The translations under genes were made by a program, and so were the position numbers. Below are positions 10,853 to 24,311 of a DNA stretch of 64,000 bases, one piece after another (the stretch's first letter is position 1; each line of letters begins with the position of its first letter). The notes under the pieces are model-generated. The model was not told the DNA's origin, searched no databases, and saw nothing but the letters and a program-made list of their open reading frames with translations. The DNA comes from Cynocephalus volans (Eukaryota; Chordata; Mammalia; Dermoptera; Cynocephalidae). The stretch lies in assembly GCF_027409185.1 (NCBI RefSeq), contig NC_084460.1, forward strand, positions 154,567,569 to 154,631,568. Direction: 5' to 3'.

Positions 10853-13330
10853 GGGAGAAGCTGGAGAAAACCCCTGGGTAACAAAGGCAGAACAGGATAA
10901 TTGGTTCAGCAACAAGCAGAAGCTACCAAAGCAGCTAAAATTTGCAAAATACCTTGAAAAAAAGGAGGACAGGAGCAAAGTAAGTTTGGAGGTAATAAAG
11001 CATTGGATATCGAAATGAGTAACAGAAATTCCTGAGTCTGAAAATGATATTCTGATTCTGTTTACATTCAACCAGTTGTTAATGAAGACTCCAGACTCCA
11101 AAATGATGCAAATGAATCTGACTGGGTTTTAATTTTAAAAAATATGCTACATAATTTATGGAGGAACTATAGATTCAGCTGTTATATAGACAAGAAAACA
11201 TGGCTGGAATTAATTGTTCTTTTCTAGAACTCAAGGAAGAATAAATAAAATAGACATAGATTGTATATGAAATTTGGCATCTATAAAAAAGCAAGATGAC
11301 AAAGAGTAATAAGGAAGAAAAAGAACGCAGCAGTGAAAAACTGAAGTTGGGAGCCCAGGAAGATGCTAATCCAGATTGCCTTTCCCTAGAAGACCATCTT
11401 CCCTGTCAGGAGACAGAGACAAGGCAGTCACTGTAGACCTTTTCACAGAACCAAGAGCTGGGAGTCCTTAGCTTGTTCCTGAAAAGGAGAAATCCTGAGT
11501 TCCCCAAACCGACAGTGGAAGTAAAAGAACCTTCAGTGCAAGAGGCCAGATCTACTAATGGCATCCTAAAAGCGTCCAAACCTGAACCTGTATCAGACTC
11601 CAGAGAATCTTTTACAAGGGATTGGGAAAAACAAGAAGAACCATTTAGTCACATTCCAAAACACTGCAGCTCTTTTTCTCATACTCAACTGAGCCAGCGC
11701 CATAGATCTTGATCAAGATCACACCCACCCAGGAGGTAGCCTAACTCAAGAAGGCGGCCGTTCCTCCAAGAAGAACTCCACCAGCGACAAACATCTTCTG
11801 CAGGGAGGAAGAAAAGCAGTAGATCTGCAGGGAGACAAACAAAACCACAAGCGCTCAGCAACCGACTTGTCTGGAAGTAGCTGATTGTTCTCCTCATCTC
11901 TTCCCGGGTCACCACCAACAAAGCTTCCCAAGAGCACATCTAGTCCTGCCGGAAAAACTAGTAGATGACGTCCTTCAGCACGTCCTCAGAGGGCAGCGCA
12001 CCGGCCGTTCAGCAACTCCTCCAGCCACAGCTCCCCAGCACCATGCGGTCAAACTGCACAGGAAACAGACACAAATCTCTCTCTGGCATAACTTCAGTTG
12101 AAATGACAAGACTTAAAGGGACTGAGCAGAGGGTCTTCATCAGTACCCAAACTTAGAGAGGCGGGGTTATCCAAATCTGAAGGGTCTGGAGCGATGGCAT
12201 GTGGCAGCAGATTCTGTGCATCAGTCAGAGGTGGTGACCCATCTGACCCAAGCAGCAGTCGTGATCTGATTCTGGCTGCTCATCCTCGGGTGGTGAGCTG
12301 TCTCAGAGGTCCCATGTGAATTGCTGGCTGGAGGCAGGCTGCAGATACCATCCCCTTCCTGGAGTTCCTCTCCATGAAAGCTCCAGTCAGAGAATTCCCT
12401 CTTGGTAGGTGGAGCAGAAGTTGCTCCCCACCACCCACCAGAAATCCCACCAGAAGGTTCTGCGTCTCCCTCTCCTCTTCCTCCTCCTCCTCAGCCATGC
12501 GGGTCTCCCACCCAACACCATGACCCAGGATTCCTTCTCCTCCGTACAGCAATGCTCGTCCTCCACCAAGAAGATACCGTTCTACACGCACAGGAAATGC
12601 TTTCCTTCTTCTCCTCTGAAGAGAAGAATGCCCGGCCCCACCATGTTTCCTCCTAAATGAAGGGTGTCACCACCTGCCCTGCAGAAACACGAGGTCTTTC
12701 ATTTTCAGCTTCTTGAAGAAGCTTCTCAGTCATCAAGGAACATTTGCCTTCTTTATCATCAAAGCATAAAATAGAGTTTTTCCTGAGCCAATTTACCCGG
12801 AAGGCCCCTTTAGCACGACCGAGCAAATGACGCTCGTCCTCACCACCAGGTGGCGCTCCTCAGACCACCTCAGGCCTCCTCATCCCTTCTCATCCGTCTT
12901 CTTCACGTGACCCGGTTCCCAGAGGAGCAGCCGCAGCTCACACCAAAGCTCCAAGCACTAGACCCAGGACTTCGGAACGGCAAAAGACAAAACAAGAACA
13001 ACAATAATAACAAGTGGCCTCAGCAAGCCCTTACCTACACGGAGGGTGTCCTCTTCCATATTTGTCTCAGAACCTCACCATCCAACAGCTAAAATATCCA
13101 AGCAACCTCTCTTCTGTCCAGTGTCCGTCATCCAGTGCTAGCCATGTAGTACTTTTGACTGTACTTGTTAGAAAGGTTGAAAGCCCAACACTAAGCCCGT
13201 TATTGCCAGAGAATTCGGACCAAGAAGGAGATGCTTTAAAAAAAAAAAAATAGATAAGAAGTACAAAAAGGATAGGAAGCACAAGAAGCACACACAAATC
13301 AACAACAAACACGAGAAAGAAAAGGCTCCT
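10853..13330 (+). pseudogene. SRRM1P: processed pseudogene of SRRM1 (SRm160 splicing coactivator)
   Basis: An intronless, heavily decayed copy of the serine/arginine repetitive matrix protein 1 mRNA. Recognisable pieces occur in the right order. Near 10885 the PWI-domain N-terminus reads 'AEQDNWFSNKQK', followed by 'KQLKFAKYLEKKEDRSKV', and 'NLTGF' follows near 11115. Near 11510 comes 'VEVKEPSVQEARSTNGILK' in the mid region. SR/proline-rich text with many TCC/CCA codons follows (11700-12900). Near 13195 is 'NSDQEG' with a lysine-rich tail, 'KKYKKDRKHKKH'-like, at 13255-13300. Many stops and frameshifts break every frame. GC content is far above the flanks, as expected for an SR-protein cDNA. 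The 3' UTR and poly-A tail are not evident, and the end is uncertain. The parent protein promotes splicing in nuclear speckles; this copy cannot make it. Confidence 0.85.
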
Positions 13331-13399
13331 GGGAGTTCTGCCTTCAAAGGCTGCCTGTGCATCTACTCTTCTCAGCCCATTACATGGACACTCACTATC

Positions 13400-14080
13400 T
13401 TGCTATGAGATGTTGCTGTAATGTGCCCCAACAGTTACTTCTGGGGCTAGACATACTGATCATGTCTTGGGCGATGTAAGAGATATTCAAATTGAGAAGA
13501 AAGAAGCCGAGCAAAGATAATTCATAAAATGAAAGTGGTTTTAGTCCTGGGCATGTTAAGCAGAGAAAAGTTCAAAGCAATCTATCTTGTTCATAAGAAG
13601 ATTAATTCACTCCCCATAGGACTGACAACAGAGCACTCCAAGTAAGGACTTTCCTGACCCATTGCACATAAACTGAACAATGTAATTCTCTCCAACTGAG
13701 GCAAAACAGGCTTCCTATTTCCCCAGTTGAGGTTTGTTTTATTATTTGAAAATCACCTGCAATACACCCTGCAGATAGTAAAATCTTAGAGGTGGAAGGT
13801 CAGAGCTGAGTTGTTTTATTTATTTATTTATGCAACGGAAAAGAAGTTATGCTTGGATTCTTAGGGCACTGTTCGAATATTTATAGACTCTTGGGCAGTA
13901 GTTAGGGACCTCCAAAATATACACAAATGACTAGGAAGTAAAAACACCATCCTATGCAATTCTCAGTAATGAAAATTTCTGTGGGAATTTGCAGGAAAAA
14001 TTGAAGTGGTTCATATAGACAATTACATGTGTGTGCATGCACACGTCTTCACCTTTCCACAACCGCACAACACACAAACA
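13400..14080. other. no gene recognised
   Basis: Low-information sequence after the SRRM1 retrocopy. It may include more of the retrocopy 3' end or of the class III ERV that follows, but neither could be shown. Confidence 0.35.
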
Positions 14081-14710
14081 ATCAAAAAACAAAAATCTGT
14101 TGCCAGCAGAAAGGGATTAACATGCTAAAGCATATACCTTTGTCAGACCTCAAAGGCTTCCTCCCTGGATATGTGAAACATACAGAAATGCAGGTCCTCA
14201 CACCATGTATTAATTGACAGACAGAAAACACATTCCACACATTCCCTGGGAACCCTACGAAAGTGCTATTAGGGAAAGAAACTATACTCATTTTCAACAA
14301 GAGAGAACTCACTTGAAAATGGCTTGGGGAAAAATTTCCCACAGTCAGGAGCCACACCATCTCTAGCAAGTGGATTATTTTGGACCTATACCAATAGCTC
14401 CAGGGTGCTACAAATTGTCGTATACTGGGATTTTCACTTTTTCTGCTTTATACTTTACTTATCTTGTAACAGAAGCAGCTTTGGACAATATAATTAAAAG
14501 TTTGAGAGAGCAAATTCTCTATCAGTTCAGGTTGCCTGAATATATTTATTCTAATCATATTATGCACATTGCTGCTACCAATGTACAAAAACAAAGCAAA
14601 AAGGCAAGGAAACATAGGACATACAACATTCCTACTACACTCTCAGAGCACTGGTCTCATTTAAAATTAAAATGGATAATTACAGCACCTGTTACTCAAA
14701 ATATGTGATA
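14080..14710 (+). pseudogene. class III (ERV-L/spuma-like) retroviral integrase relic
   Basis: The frame at 14370-14705 reads 'DYFGPIPIAPGCYKLSYTGI' and then 'RLPEYIYSNHIMH', the shape of a retroviral integrase core. There is D near the start, a phenylalanine-rich beta strand region, and the 'LPEYIYS..' block before the second catalytic site. The second acidic site reads N in place of the usual D, and the third region is lost. Upstream sequence from about 14090 gives broken frames. It is not related to the young gammaretrovirus in this window. Family placement (ERV-L/spuma-like) is by motif similarity only. Confidence 0.6.
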
Positions 14711-17700
14711 AAAAATGTTTAAAATTATGTATTTCTTTTTAATAGTTGTGTCCTCTGCTTGTACATGAATAGTAGTAAGTCAGAGACTTTACTGGAAAGG
14801 TTCCAAAGATCAGACATAAGAAGGAGGGATGGAGTAGATGAAAGTATAGAACTTTCTATCTATCTTTCTCACTTAAAATTTTTGTTTGATTTTGACTGAT
14901 TCCATAGTCCCCGGTCCAGGTGTAGACCTATGTATAGCCAAAGAATTTGATATTAATGCACAAGACACACTATGCCATTGTATCTGACAGATCTAATTCC
15001 AAAATGTACTTCAGAGGATATCATTACTTCTACTCATGTAGCCAAATTTGGGCTGTGACTGCAACTCCATCACCATCAACAGAGACAGTCTTGTGATTTT
15101 TTTTTTTAATCAGTCAGACACAATGATATCCATATCAAGAGGGTCTGATAAACAGTGTTAGCCAGTTTTGTGTACTGTGTGCCCTATGGGGAAGGAGTAG
15201 AGCTGAGACAGAGGGGAGGGGTGTGGGTCAATGTGATGATACATGTAAACAGAGGAGATCCTGATAATAAGAGGAACGCTCACAGTGGCTCAGAGTCCCA
15301 GGGATGAAATCAATCATGCAATTTTCTTGAGAGTATCTCAGATCCAGAGAATAACCTTGTCCACTATTTCTTTCAAATCTGGTACTGTCTAGTGGCTGAT
15401 GCTAAGAGAAAGCCCCTATGGAAGCCTGTGATTTCCACAGAAGAAATAACTGGATTTCTACCGACTTATGAGGTCTGACTAAGTACTGCACTTGAATAAT
15501 CTGGGGAAAAAAATGATGTTGTACCTCCTAATGACTCAACTTCCTGGTATCCAAAAACAATTAACCATTAATTTGTGTTTTGTAGGCTATATGACCATTA
15601 TGATGAATTTTTAAATAGACTGAGAGAAATACTAGCAATGTATCATCTAGGGTGGAGAATTCTGATCACCAGAGCTTCTGAACTCTTTGAGGCCACAATC
15701 AGGGATGAAACCTTGGTATGATGGGGAAAAGATGCCTGTCATGTGACAATTGTAAAAGCTTGATTTACTACCCTGATTATACAAGTGTGAATTTAGATAG
15801 AAAGTAGCTAAGGTATGTGGAAATTAAAAATAACACTGAGATATATGACTTTGTATGTTATTTGGTTGTTGTTTATTACCAAAATCATTGGTATTAAGGT
15901 CAGCAAAGAAGGTTTGCAGAAAACTTTGAATTTCACCTCAGTGGAGCTGTATTTGATGGCAGAATATATTCTATTATAGGCTGATGTGACACAAAATATT
16001 ATTGGGTGCACAAATCTTATTAATATTCAATGGTGATACCATGTGTAGTGGCTTGATTAGCCTTGGCCTGACTATGCCAGTGCAATGCTATGCTGTGATC
16101 TGAGGGAATTTTAGAAGCTGGTTTGAGTCAATCTAGAATAACATTACTGGAAGTTCTTCGTAATTATGAAGAACTGCTAATGCAAATCAATATTTTAGCA
16201 GGAATTCTTTTCCAAGAAACTAGGTGCATTTAACATTTGAAGAATTCAGCTGTAGAGGAAAGTAAAGCCGTAAGTAATTGGACCAATAAAATAATTTCTC
16301 TAATGTAGCAATGCTGAGAGGTAGTTTGAACCCTCACCCAGGATGGATTAATTGATATTTTAATAATTGTGGAATCTGATGTATTTTAAGGTCAGTGGCA
16401 TGAATTTCTGGAAGGCCATGTTATAAAGGTATGTTTATGGGAACATTATTTGCCATAAGTTTATGGCATGAGTTAGGGTAGGGTCTCACTTAACTGATGA
16501 CTTTATCATCATTTCTAATGGCCTAGAGACCATACATAGAAATCCAATTTTCTTCTTTGTGTTGCAACTGTATGGGACAGTACAGATAAAGGAACAACAT
16601 CATGTCATCCTTATGGGAGGTAGATGGGCTGTTGTATAATGATATCTGGAAGTTAATATATTAGTAATGTCCTTAACATTCCCTTCAGATTGACCAAACT
16701 TTAGACAGTTTTTTTTTTTTTTCTCACTACAGGTACCTGACTTACCTTTTCTTAGAGAAATTATTTAGAAAGCTTGCAACTGTAAAATTTTTTCTTTTGC
16801 CCATTGAGATGTAAATATTCTTCTACCTAGGAATGTCTTCCTTAAGGAAGAATATAATAATCAAGAAAGATAGTTTCCCAGTTTTCTAGTCTCTGTTGCA
16901 GGGTAGGAGCCTAAGCTGAATAAGTATACACAAATTGTCTAATCATATTGAATAACCTCCCCACAATGTTCTCCAGTACTTTTCCATTAGCTCACTCTAG
17001 AGTTTAAATATTCTTCTGCCTTTTGTTTCAGCAGAGTTGAGTTCAATCTCTCTCCTCTATTGCAATAGTCTTGAATGAAGTCTTCTTGTCATTTTAACAA
17101 GTGTCGTTACAATTTCTCTTTGACAGTAACAACATTTCCATAAACTGAGTTGCAAAAAACAACACACAGTTATAGCCTCACAAGAATGGACAACATGAGG
17201 GCACTAAATATCTGGAGATATGAGAAATAGCACTATTATCTAGCTTTGCTTTGAGCTACAGACATACATTGCCAGTCGTTTGTTGACGGACTACCTACTT
17301 TCTTTTACTTGTGGTAACCAACTAAACCACTTGTCACTCTCTATTGCTTTATACTTTTTAATTCACTTCATGCCCTGATAACTATGCAAAATGTTATATA
17401 CTTATATGAATATCTTTTTCTGTCTTTATCCAATAACATGTAACCTCCATGAGTGGTAGGATTTTGCATTTTTTATACTCATGCATTAGCAGCAATTAGA
17501 ACAATATAAGGTATATTTTACATCCTCAATATATTTTAATTGAATGAACGAATGGCTGTTATCATGCTGGGTTGTTTATTATTGATATTATCAAAAGATA
17601 CATGTAAATACAATTCTTTAAAAAAGGTATTCATTATTTATTTATTTTGTAATTGTTATCATTAGTTTTTTTACTGCTAAAAAATCTGGAGAAAATCACC

Positions 17701-18980
17701 CTTGATGTTCTATTTTAAATATCTCATGGGAGGGGGACCATCTTTTTAGAGTCTGCTGAAAGAGGAACAGCTAAAGTGTATTTGCATATAATTGCAAGTT
17801 TTAATGTTTCCTTGGAGTGTTCAGTTCTAGAGCTTTCAATCATTTCCTCATCCTTGCTCTGAAATGCCTGAGTCTTTTCAGGCATTTGGTAATTTCTGAA
17901 GCATTTTTCTCAGTCTGAAAATTCTTACTTGGATAGAGTACTTTTCTTCATGCTCTTTAAAAATCAATTTTACTTTTTTGCTTTAGCTTTATAGTTTTAT
18001 CTATTCCAGTGAATGATGGGTGATTTTTTTCTATTAAAGCCTTCTCAAAGCTAAAAACCTTGAAGTTCAAAGCCCTCGGTAATAATTTGACAATATTTTT
18101 GAAGTCTGTCAAAAATCTTGAAATACCAGAATGCTCAAATATTAGATTACTCTGTAATTTTGCTGAATGTTACTACCTGTACATATGCCCAGAGTTTCTT
18201 GAATTTTAATTGAACACATTTTTTTTTTTTTTGTAATAGAAGGATCTCCTCAGATACATGAGTGTGTGTGTTTGTAAAAGGGTGCAATAAGCTAGACAAG
18301 TTTAAAGATTCAAGAGAAAAAAATCTCCTTGGGGTAAAAAAAAAAAAAAAAAAAAGAGAAGAATAGAAAGAATGTAAGTAGTGGCAACCACAAATACATT
18401 ATGACAAGAACTTATTTTTTTCTCTTCCCTTTCTATTAATTAAATGAGATAGCCAGGTAATGTTCTGCAAGTTGTGCTTTAATGGCAATTATATTTATTC
18501 CTGTAAAATGGAATGCATCGATGACCACATGATTTGGGAGCCCATAATAGAGAAATATGGCAATCACTAGATGTTAACATGAATTCAGGAAGAAGGCAAT
18601 AGTGTTTTAAGTACTTTCACAAGTAGTTTTTCATTAGCCTGCTTAATGTGGATGACCTACTAAAGAATATTAGTTACAGGATAATCCTTATTAGATTTGA
18701 TAGAGTACTATGGAAACAAGTCTGGTGATGGGTCTGAAGGTGGCTAAATAAAGAAACTTTATCATGAATCATGGGTATTTTTCTTATAAATGGGTTTAAA
18801 GACACAAATTCATTAAGCAGATAAAATAAATAGGATCAAAAGATTTAATAGATATGTAGTTTGAAAATTAAAAGAATATAAGATTTTTAAGATATGTGAA
18901 TTAATGTGAAGTTGTTGATTAACCCACAATTGGCTAAAGAATGAATAATTCAGTGGTGAAAGGTACTTTTACTTCATATC
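14710..18980. other. possible decayed ERV interior, then AT-rich DNA
   Basis: 14710-16800 may be further decayed internal sequence of the same class III ERV, since short phrases look retrovirus-like, but no domain could be supported. 16800-18980 shows only AT-rich DNA with A-runs at 18338-18355 and T-runs at 16708-16722 and 18218-18231. Confidence 0.3.
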
Positions 18981-19009
18981 TAATTGATTTTAATAGGCCA
19001 CTCAAATAA

Positions 19010-19540
19010 TGATGGTTCTAGTTATTTATTGATGTATAACAAACTACCTCAAAACTTAAGAACTAAAACTACAATTTGCTGTTATTTCTCACAGTTTTGT
19101 GTGTTGATTGGGTCCAGTAAGTCAATTTTCCATAGTAGTCACTCAATCAATTGCCATTTTAGATAGTGGCTGAAAGCTTGACTAGGCTGAATATTGAAAA
19201 TTCCTTTTTTTGTCTTGGATGGAAAATGGCTGGATGGGCAACTCTCTCTCCATATGACTAGCTGGATTTCCTCACAGCAAGTCTCATCATCATTGGATGT
19301 TTTATATAATGGCTTATTTTCTACAGAATGAGCATTCTAAGAGATTCAGGAAGAAGTTGCAAAAGAAAGCTCAGAATGTCACTTGCTCTGCATCTTATTT
19401 GTCAGGTGAATCACTAAGACCATTTCTTCATAAGAGGTGGAGTCTATTCTTGAGGGAAAGATGAAAGGAAAGATAAACTCCAGCTCTTATGGGGAAATGA
19501 TATGCATGTACATGGAGGAAAATAATTGACCATAAACACA
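19010..19540 (-). mobile_element. MLT1/MaLR-like LTR, antisense
   Basis: 'gatgtataacaaactacctc', 'tgctgttatttctcacagtt' and later 'ataagaggtggagtctattc' follow the reverse complement of an old mammalian LTR of the MaLR group. Ends and subfamily are approximate. Confidence 0.5.
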
Positions 19541-20137
19541 AGCTATCACGTTGATATTTCAAAACTACTTGCTTTTGTCTGAATATAAGAAGAGATGAAC
19601 AGAGTAAATACATAGATTAAGGGTGATTTGAGCACATAAGGAGTAGTTGTAATTACAATAGCCGATGTGACTGTTCCGAGACAGCAAGATATGTAATAAC
19701 AATAATGTGTTTGGACAGAGGTTTGTACCTGCCAGTGTTTAAAAACTCAGTATCAAGAATTGAGTAGGGTCTGAGATTTTATCCTTGACTCTCCTTGAAG
19801 GCCTTCCACAATTCCATGGACATTGGCAGAACACACAAGATTCCTGCATCAAGGATGGTTGGTATTACACATTTCCAGTTTGCACCAGTTCCCCTTGCAT
19901 CCCAAGTTCCACAGGGTTGATGTGGAAGAATATAGATGGGTACTACTCATGTAGTGAGTTTGTGTCCCACTTGAGAATTTTTTATAAAGGTTGTGAGCAA
20001 ATCTCCCTGATCTTTGCCCTGAATAGATATTATCTATGTTAGACTTGACAACAAACAAACCTGTCCTGTGCTCTGGAGAGAGACATCATCTCTATCTTCC
20101 AAGGTTGCTTGATATATGAATGTCCTTGAAAAGTGTA

Positions 20138-20720
20138 TTCATTTTCTATTGCTGCCATAACAAATTATCACAAACTTAGTGGTTTAAAATAAAACAAAGT
20201 TACTGTTTCACAGATATGTAGGTCAGCCATCTGGGTTGGCTTAACCGGTTTCCCTGCTCCAGGTTTCATATGTCTGAAATAAAGGTGTTGATCAGCTGGC
20301 CTATTATCTGGAGGCTCTGGAAAGTATTTGCTTCTAAGTTCATTCAGGTAGTTGCAGAATTTAATTCCTGTTATTGTGGGGTTTAGGTCTCCATTTCCCT
20401 GCTGTACGTTGGTAGGCGATGCCCTTAGGAACTAAAGACCTCCTCTGGTCCTTACTCATGGACCCCTATATCTCAGAGCCAGAGACATCACGTAAAATAT
20501 TTGCTGCTCTTGGAGTATCTCTGACTTCTCCTTCTGCTTCCAGTTCTACAAAGTTCTCTGCTTTTCAGGGTTTATGTAATTAGATTGGGCACACCAGAAT
20601 AATCTCCTTTTTTTTAAGGTTCTTAATTACATCTGAAAAATTAGGTTTGCTGTGTCACATGTTCACAGGTTCTAGGTATTAGGGTGCGGAACTCCTTTGG
20701 GGGCAATCCCATTATTCTGC
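20138..20720 (-). mobile_element. MLT1-type MaLR LTR, antisense
   Basis: Runs from 'cattttctattgctgccata' and 'acaaattatcacaaactta' to 'ggggcaatcccattattctg' and 'cctaccac'. These are both ends of an MLT1-like LTR in reverse orientation. Confidence 0.7.
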
Positions 20721-21012
20721 CTACCACAAAGATAGCCTTGAACAAACTCTGTTTGTGCCTTTGTTCATAAGACATGCAGAAACATGAGAAACCCATGGAG
20801 AATTGTCTAACACTCCAAAGAGTGGAAAAAAAAATCACCAATGCAATTATTCTAAACTGATCCAGTACAAAAGAAAAAAAAAGAAAGAATAGTGGTATTG
20901 GTGGCAAGGAGTAAAAATTTTTAAAAAGCAAAATCAGTGTTAAATACTACATCCTGGTAAGTTTGGATAATATATATTTGTTCATTATTTCATTAGATTT
21001 AGTAATTAAAAA

Positions 21013-21430
21013 GTCATTAGTGACTGTTCAAAATGGTGCAGCCTCTATGGAAAATGGTATGGAGGTTCCTCAAACAATTGCAGATAGATCTACCATACGA
21101 CCCAGCTATCCCACTGTTGGGAATATACCCAGATGAATGGAAATCATCACGTCTAAGGTATACCTGTTTCCCAATGTTCATCGCAGCACTCTTTACAATA
21201 GCCAAGAGTTGGAACCAGCCCAAATGTCCATCATCAGATGAGTGGATGTGGAAAATGTGGTACATCTACACAATGGAATACTACTCAGCTATAAAAACGA
21301 ATGAAATACTGCCATTTGCAACAACATGGATGGACCTAGAGAGAATTATATTAAGTGAAACAAGTCAGGCACAGAAAGAGAAATACCACATGTTCTCACT
21401 TATTGGTGGGAGCTAAAAATTAATATATAA

Positions 21431-21497
<67 letters not shown>

Positions 21498-21690
21498 ACA
21501 AAAAACGGGGGGGGAAGAAGATATAACAACCACAACTACTTGAAGTTGATACGACAAGCAAACAGAAAGGACATTGCTGGGGGGGAGGGGGGGAGGGAGA
21601 AGGGAGGGAGGTTTTGGGGATGGGGAGCAATAATCAGCCACAATGTATATCAACAAAATAAAATTTAAAAAAAATAATAATAAATAAATT
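21013..21690 (+). mobile_element. L1 3' end (younger subfamily)
   Basis: The end of ORF2 is readable: 'LPYDPAIPLLGIYPDEWKSS' and 'FPMFIAALFTIAKSWNQPK', then 'MEYYSAIKTNE'. The 3' UTR follows, holding the (CA)n run, a G-rich block near 21580-21625 and an A-rich tail near 21660-21705. Reading is nearly open, so this is one of the less decayed L1 copies here. It is a 5'-truncated insertion, as is usual for target-primed reverse transcription. Confidence 0.85.
21434..21493. repeat. (CA)n microsatellite
   Basis: About 60 bases of CA dinucleotide with one 'ctca' interruption, inside the L1 3' UTR. Confidence 0.95.
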
Positions 21691-21944
21691 AATTTAAAAA
21701 AAATAAAGTAAAAGAAGTTAATATTTCTTTGCAAAAAAAAAATCAATTTTTGAAGATTTGTGGAGATGTACGTCAAGTTGCATTGGGGATTGTAGTAAAT
21801 ATTTAGTGAAGAAGAGATGTAAGTGAATACTACTTTTTGAAGAAGCTTGTTAGTGAAGTAAAGGAGACGTTGACGAGTTTGAAGCTACCATATATATAAG
21901 TGAGAGTATACAGTATTAGTCTTTCTGTGCCTGTTTTATTTCAC

Positions 21945-22220
21945 TTAGCCATAAGGTCCTCCAGGTTTGTCCACATTGTTGCTAATGATAGGATTTCCTT
22001 CTTTTTTTTTTTTTTTTATTGCGACATAGTTGACTGTACATTTCTGTGGGGTAAGAGTTGAATATCATTACCTGTGTGCAATATGTGATGCATAAATCAG
22101 TATATTCAACATTATACAGTGTAATTTTTTTGATAGCTTTTTACCAATTCATTTCTTACCCCGCCTCCCCCTCCCCTTTTCCCACCTCTGGTAACCTCAG
22201 TTCTGTTCTCTGCTTTGGAA
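21945..22220 (-). mobile_element. L1 3' UTR fragment, antisense
   Basis: 'tttcacttagccataaggtc', 'caggtttgtccacattgttg' and 'gacatagttgactgtacatt' are the complement of a common L1 3' end. A T-run lies at 22003-22018. Confidence 0.6.
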
Positions 22221-22224
22221 AGTT

Positions 22225-22460
22225 CAACGTGTTACTGTGATTGTTGTGTTGTATACTTGAAATTTACTAAGAAAGTAGATATTAAGTGTTCTTATCACAA
22301 AACAAATGAGAGAAATGTAACTCTGTGAGTGATGGAAATGTTAATTAGCTTGATTGTGGAAATCATTTCACAATGTGTACATGTATCTGAACATCACATT
22401 GTACACCTTGAATATATAAATTTTTTTGTCAATTACACCTCAATAAAGCTAGAAAGTTGA
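22225..22460 (+). mobile_element. L1 (L1MA/MB-like) 3' tail
   Basis: 'gttaattagcttgattgtgg', 'catcacattgtacaccttga' and 'attacacctcaataaagcta' form the terminal segment and polyadenylation signal of an L1M-type element in sense orientation. Confidence 0.75.
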
Positions 22461-22480
22461 ATCCATAGTGGGCTTTTCTG

Positions 22481-22487
22481 GTGTGGT

Positions 22488-22533
<46 letters not shown>

Positions 22534-22560
22534 ACACTCACGTGTGCTTGTGTGTGTGTG
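22481..22560. repeat. (TG)n microsatellite
   Basis: About 80 bases of imperfect TG/GTGTGC dinucleotide repeat. Confidence 0.95.
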
Positions 22561-22599
22561 AGAGAGACAGGGGAAGATTTGGTCATACTATAAGGGTCA

Positions 22600-24300
22600 G
22601 TGGCCCATACACAGGGTTAAGGTATAACAGAGAGAAGAATTCATGGAATAAGGTTCCAAGGATACAGGAGTAGATTGAATCAGAATCACAACTATATTAA
22701 AGGGATACAGATATGAATAATTATATGGGTATAAGTTTGGGGGGTCTAAGGAGAAACAATGTAGATAAGATTTATGTCTGAATTTAGTAATATTCTTAAA
22801 GAAATACAAGAAATAAGTGGATTGAATAAAGGCACAGGTATAGAGACTGACCTTAACCTTGAATTTAAGATTGAGGGATAGAAAAACACAGATGAGATAG
22901 AAATAAGTTTATAGGAATTAGTCAAGCTTGAGTTGAGAGTATTAATGCAGGAACTTTCTAATGAAATGAAGGAGGTAAGTGATGTTAATTTGTGCTGAAA
23001 TTAAAGGTGTTGGAAGTTGGAAAGGGATATTATGAAGAGTTTTGATGATTATGGCTAATCAGTGTGGGATATGAGAAAAAAAGGTTAAATAAGGACAGTA
23101 AAAAGTTCTTTGAAACAGCACAGATGCTCAGTGAGAGAGAAGGCAATGGATTTGAATTTCCAACGCTGTTACATGGTTTTCTTCAATAATGTTCAATACC
23201 TGCCCCAAATCTCTGTTCACATGGAATTTTGGGCCACATTTTCCATTTGTGAAGGAATGAAAAACTGACCCTGGCTTATGAAAATTGTAGAGATAAATCC
23301 TAGACCACAAATAATATTGGGACACAAAGAGTAACCACAGACTTAGAGAAGTCTAGCAGGTGTCAAAGAGAATGTGGAGTGGTGGTGAAGAGAATGTCTG
23401 GTTCTTTCAGTTCCAGGTGAAAAAAAAGTGTATAATACCAATTTTATTCTTTGAGAACCTGTAACTCTACCAATGATCTAACACAATAATTAGGTGATTC
23501 ATGTTAACAAAGAAGCCAGACCAAACAATGAAATGAATTAAATGTCAGAATTGGTAAGCCCTTTTTATCTAGAAGCAGAAATGCAAATCTTATCTGAAAA
23601 AATTATTTCTAAACGCAAGCCTTTTATTATGTTAGGGAAAAAAACCAGCCAAATGTTAACTCACAGTAAACATTACCAAACACACATGAAATTAAGCTAC
23701 CATTAATCGGAAATATCAGAAACAACAATGAACAGTTTTGTCTTTCATTTGTAAATTTTCCTTTATACATCACTAAAATACAAAGATCTTTTAAAAAATA
23801 TAATGACAATACTGTTACTCTATCTAAAACAATTCCTTACTTTTAATAGATATCTAGTCAATGCTCAAAATTCTCTTACTGCTTTATATTACTTAGATTT
23901 TCCTGAGTCAACTCAAGATCTAGATAAAGACCATGTAATGCAGTTGTTTAATATGTTCTTTATTTTTATAAAAAAATCTGTAAGTTACCCACCTTAGCTC
24001 TATCATTTTTTTTGACCTTGAAATATATTTGTTGAAAAAACTAGATTGCTTGTTCTACCTAAAATTTTTAAAAGATTATATTGTAACGTTATGTTATTTC
24101 ATGTTCTTTTGATCTTTGTGTTTCCTATAAACTGGTAATCAAATATACAGGGTTGACCTGAATTGGAATTAATTATTATTTTATTGTGTTCTCTCATCAG
24201 AAAGCACCTAATCTCTGACTGTTTCTTTGTTTTGCTAATTGCCTAGATTTTTTATTTCTTCAGAAATGAAAGACTTTCTATTTCTTTTTATTTTTTTATT
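22600..24300. other. no gene or repeat recognised
   Basis: AT-rich DNA with only short chance frames. T-rich simple sequence occurs near 24270-24311. Confidence 0.45.
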
Positions 24301-24311
24301 TCTTTTTATTA

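Noticed and set aside
12280..12660. Several 80-100 codon frames on both strands
   Set aside because: They arise from the CCT/TCC-rich SR tract of the SRRM1 retrocopy; none keeps a domain.
21433..21776. Cysteine/valine-rich minus-strand frames
   Set aside because: Translations of the (CA)n microsatellite and G-rich L1 tail.
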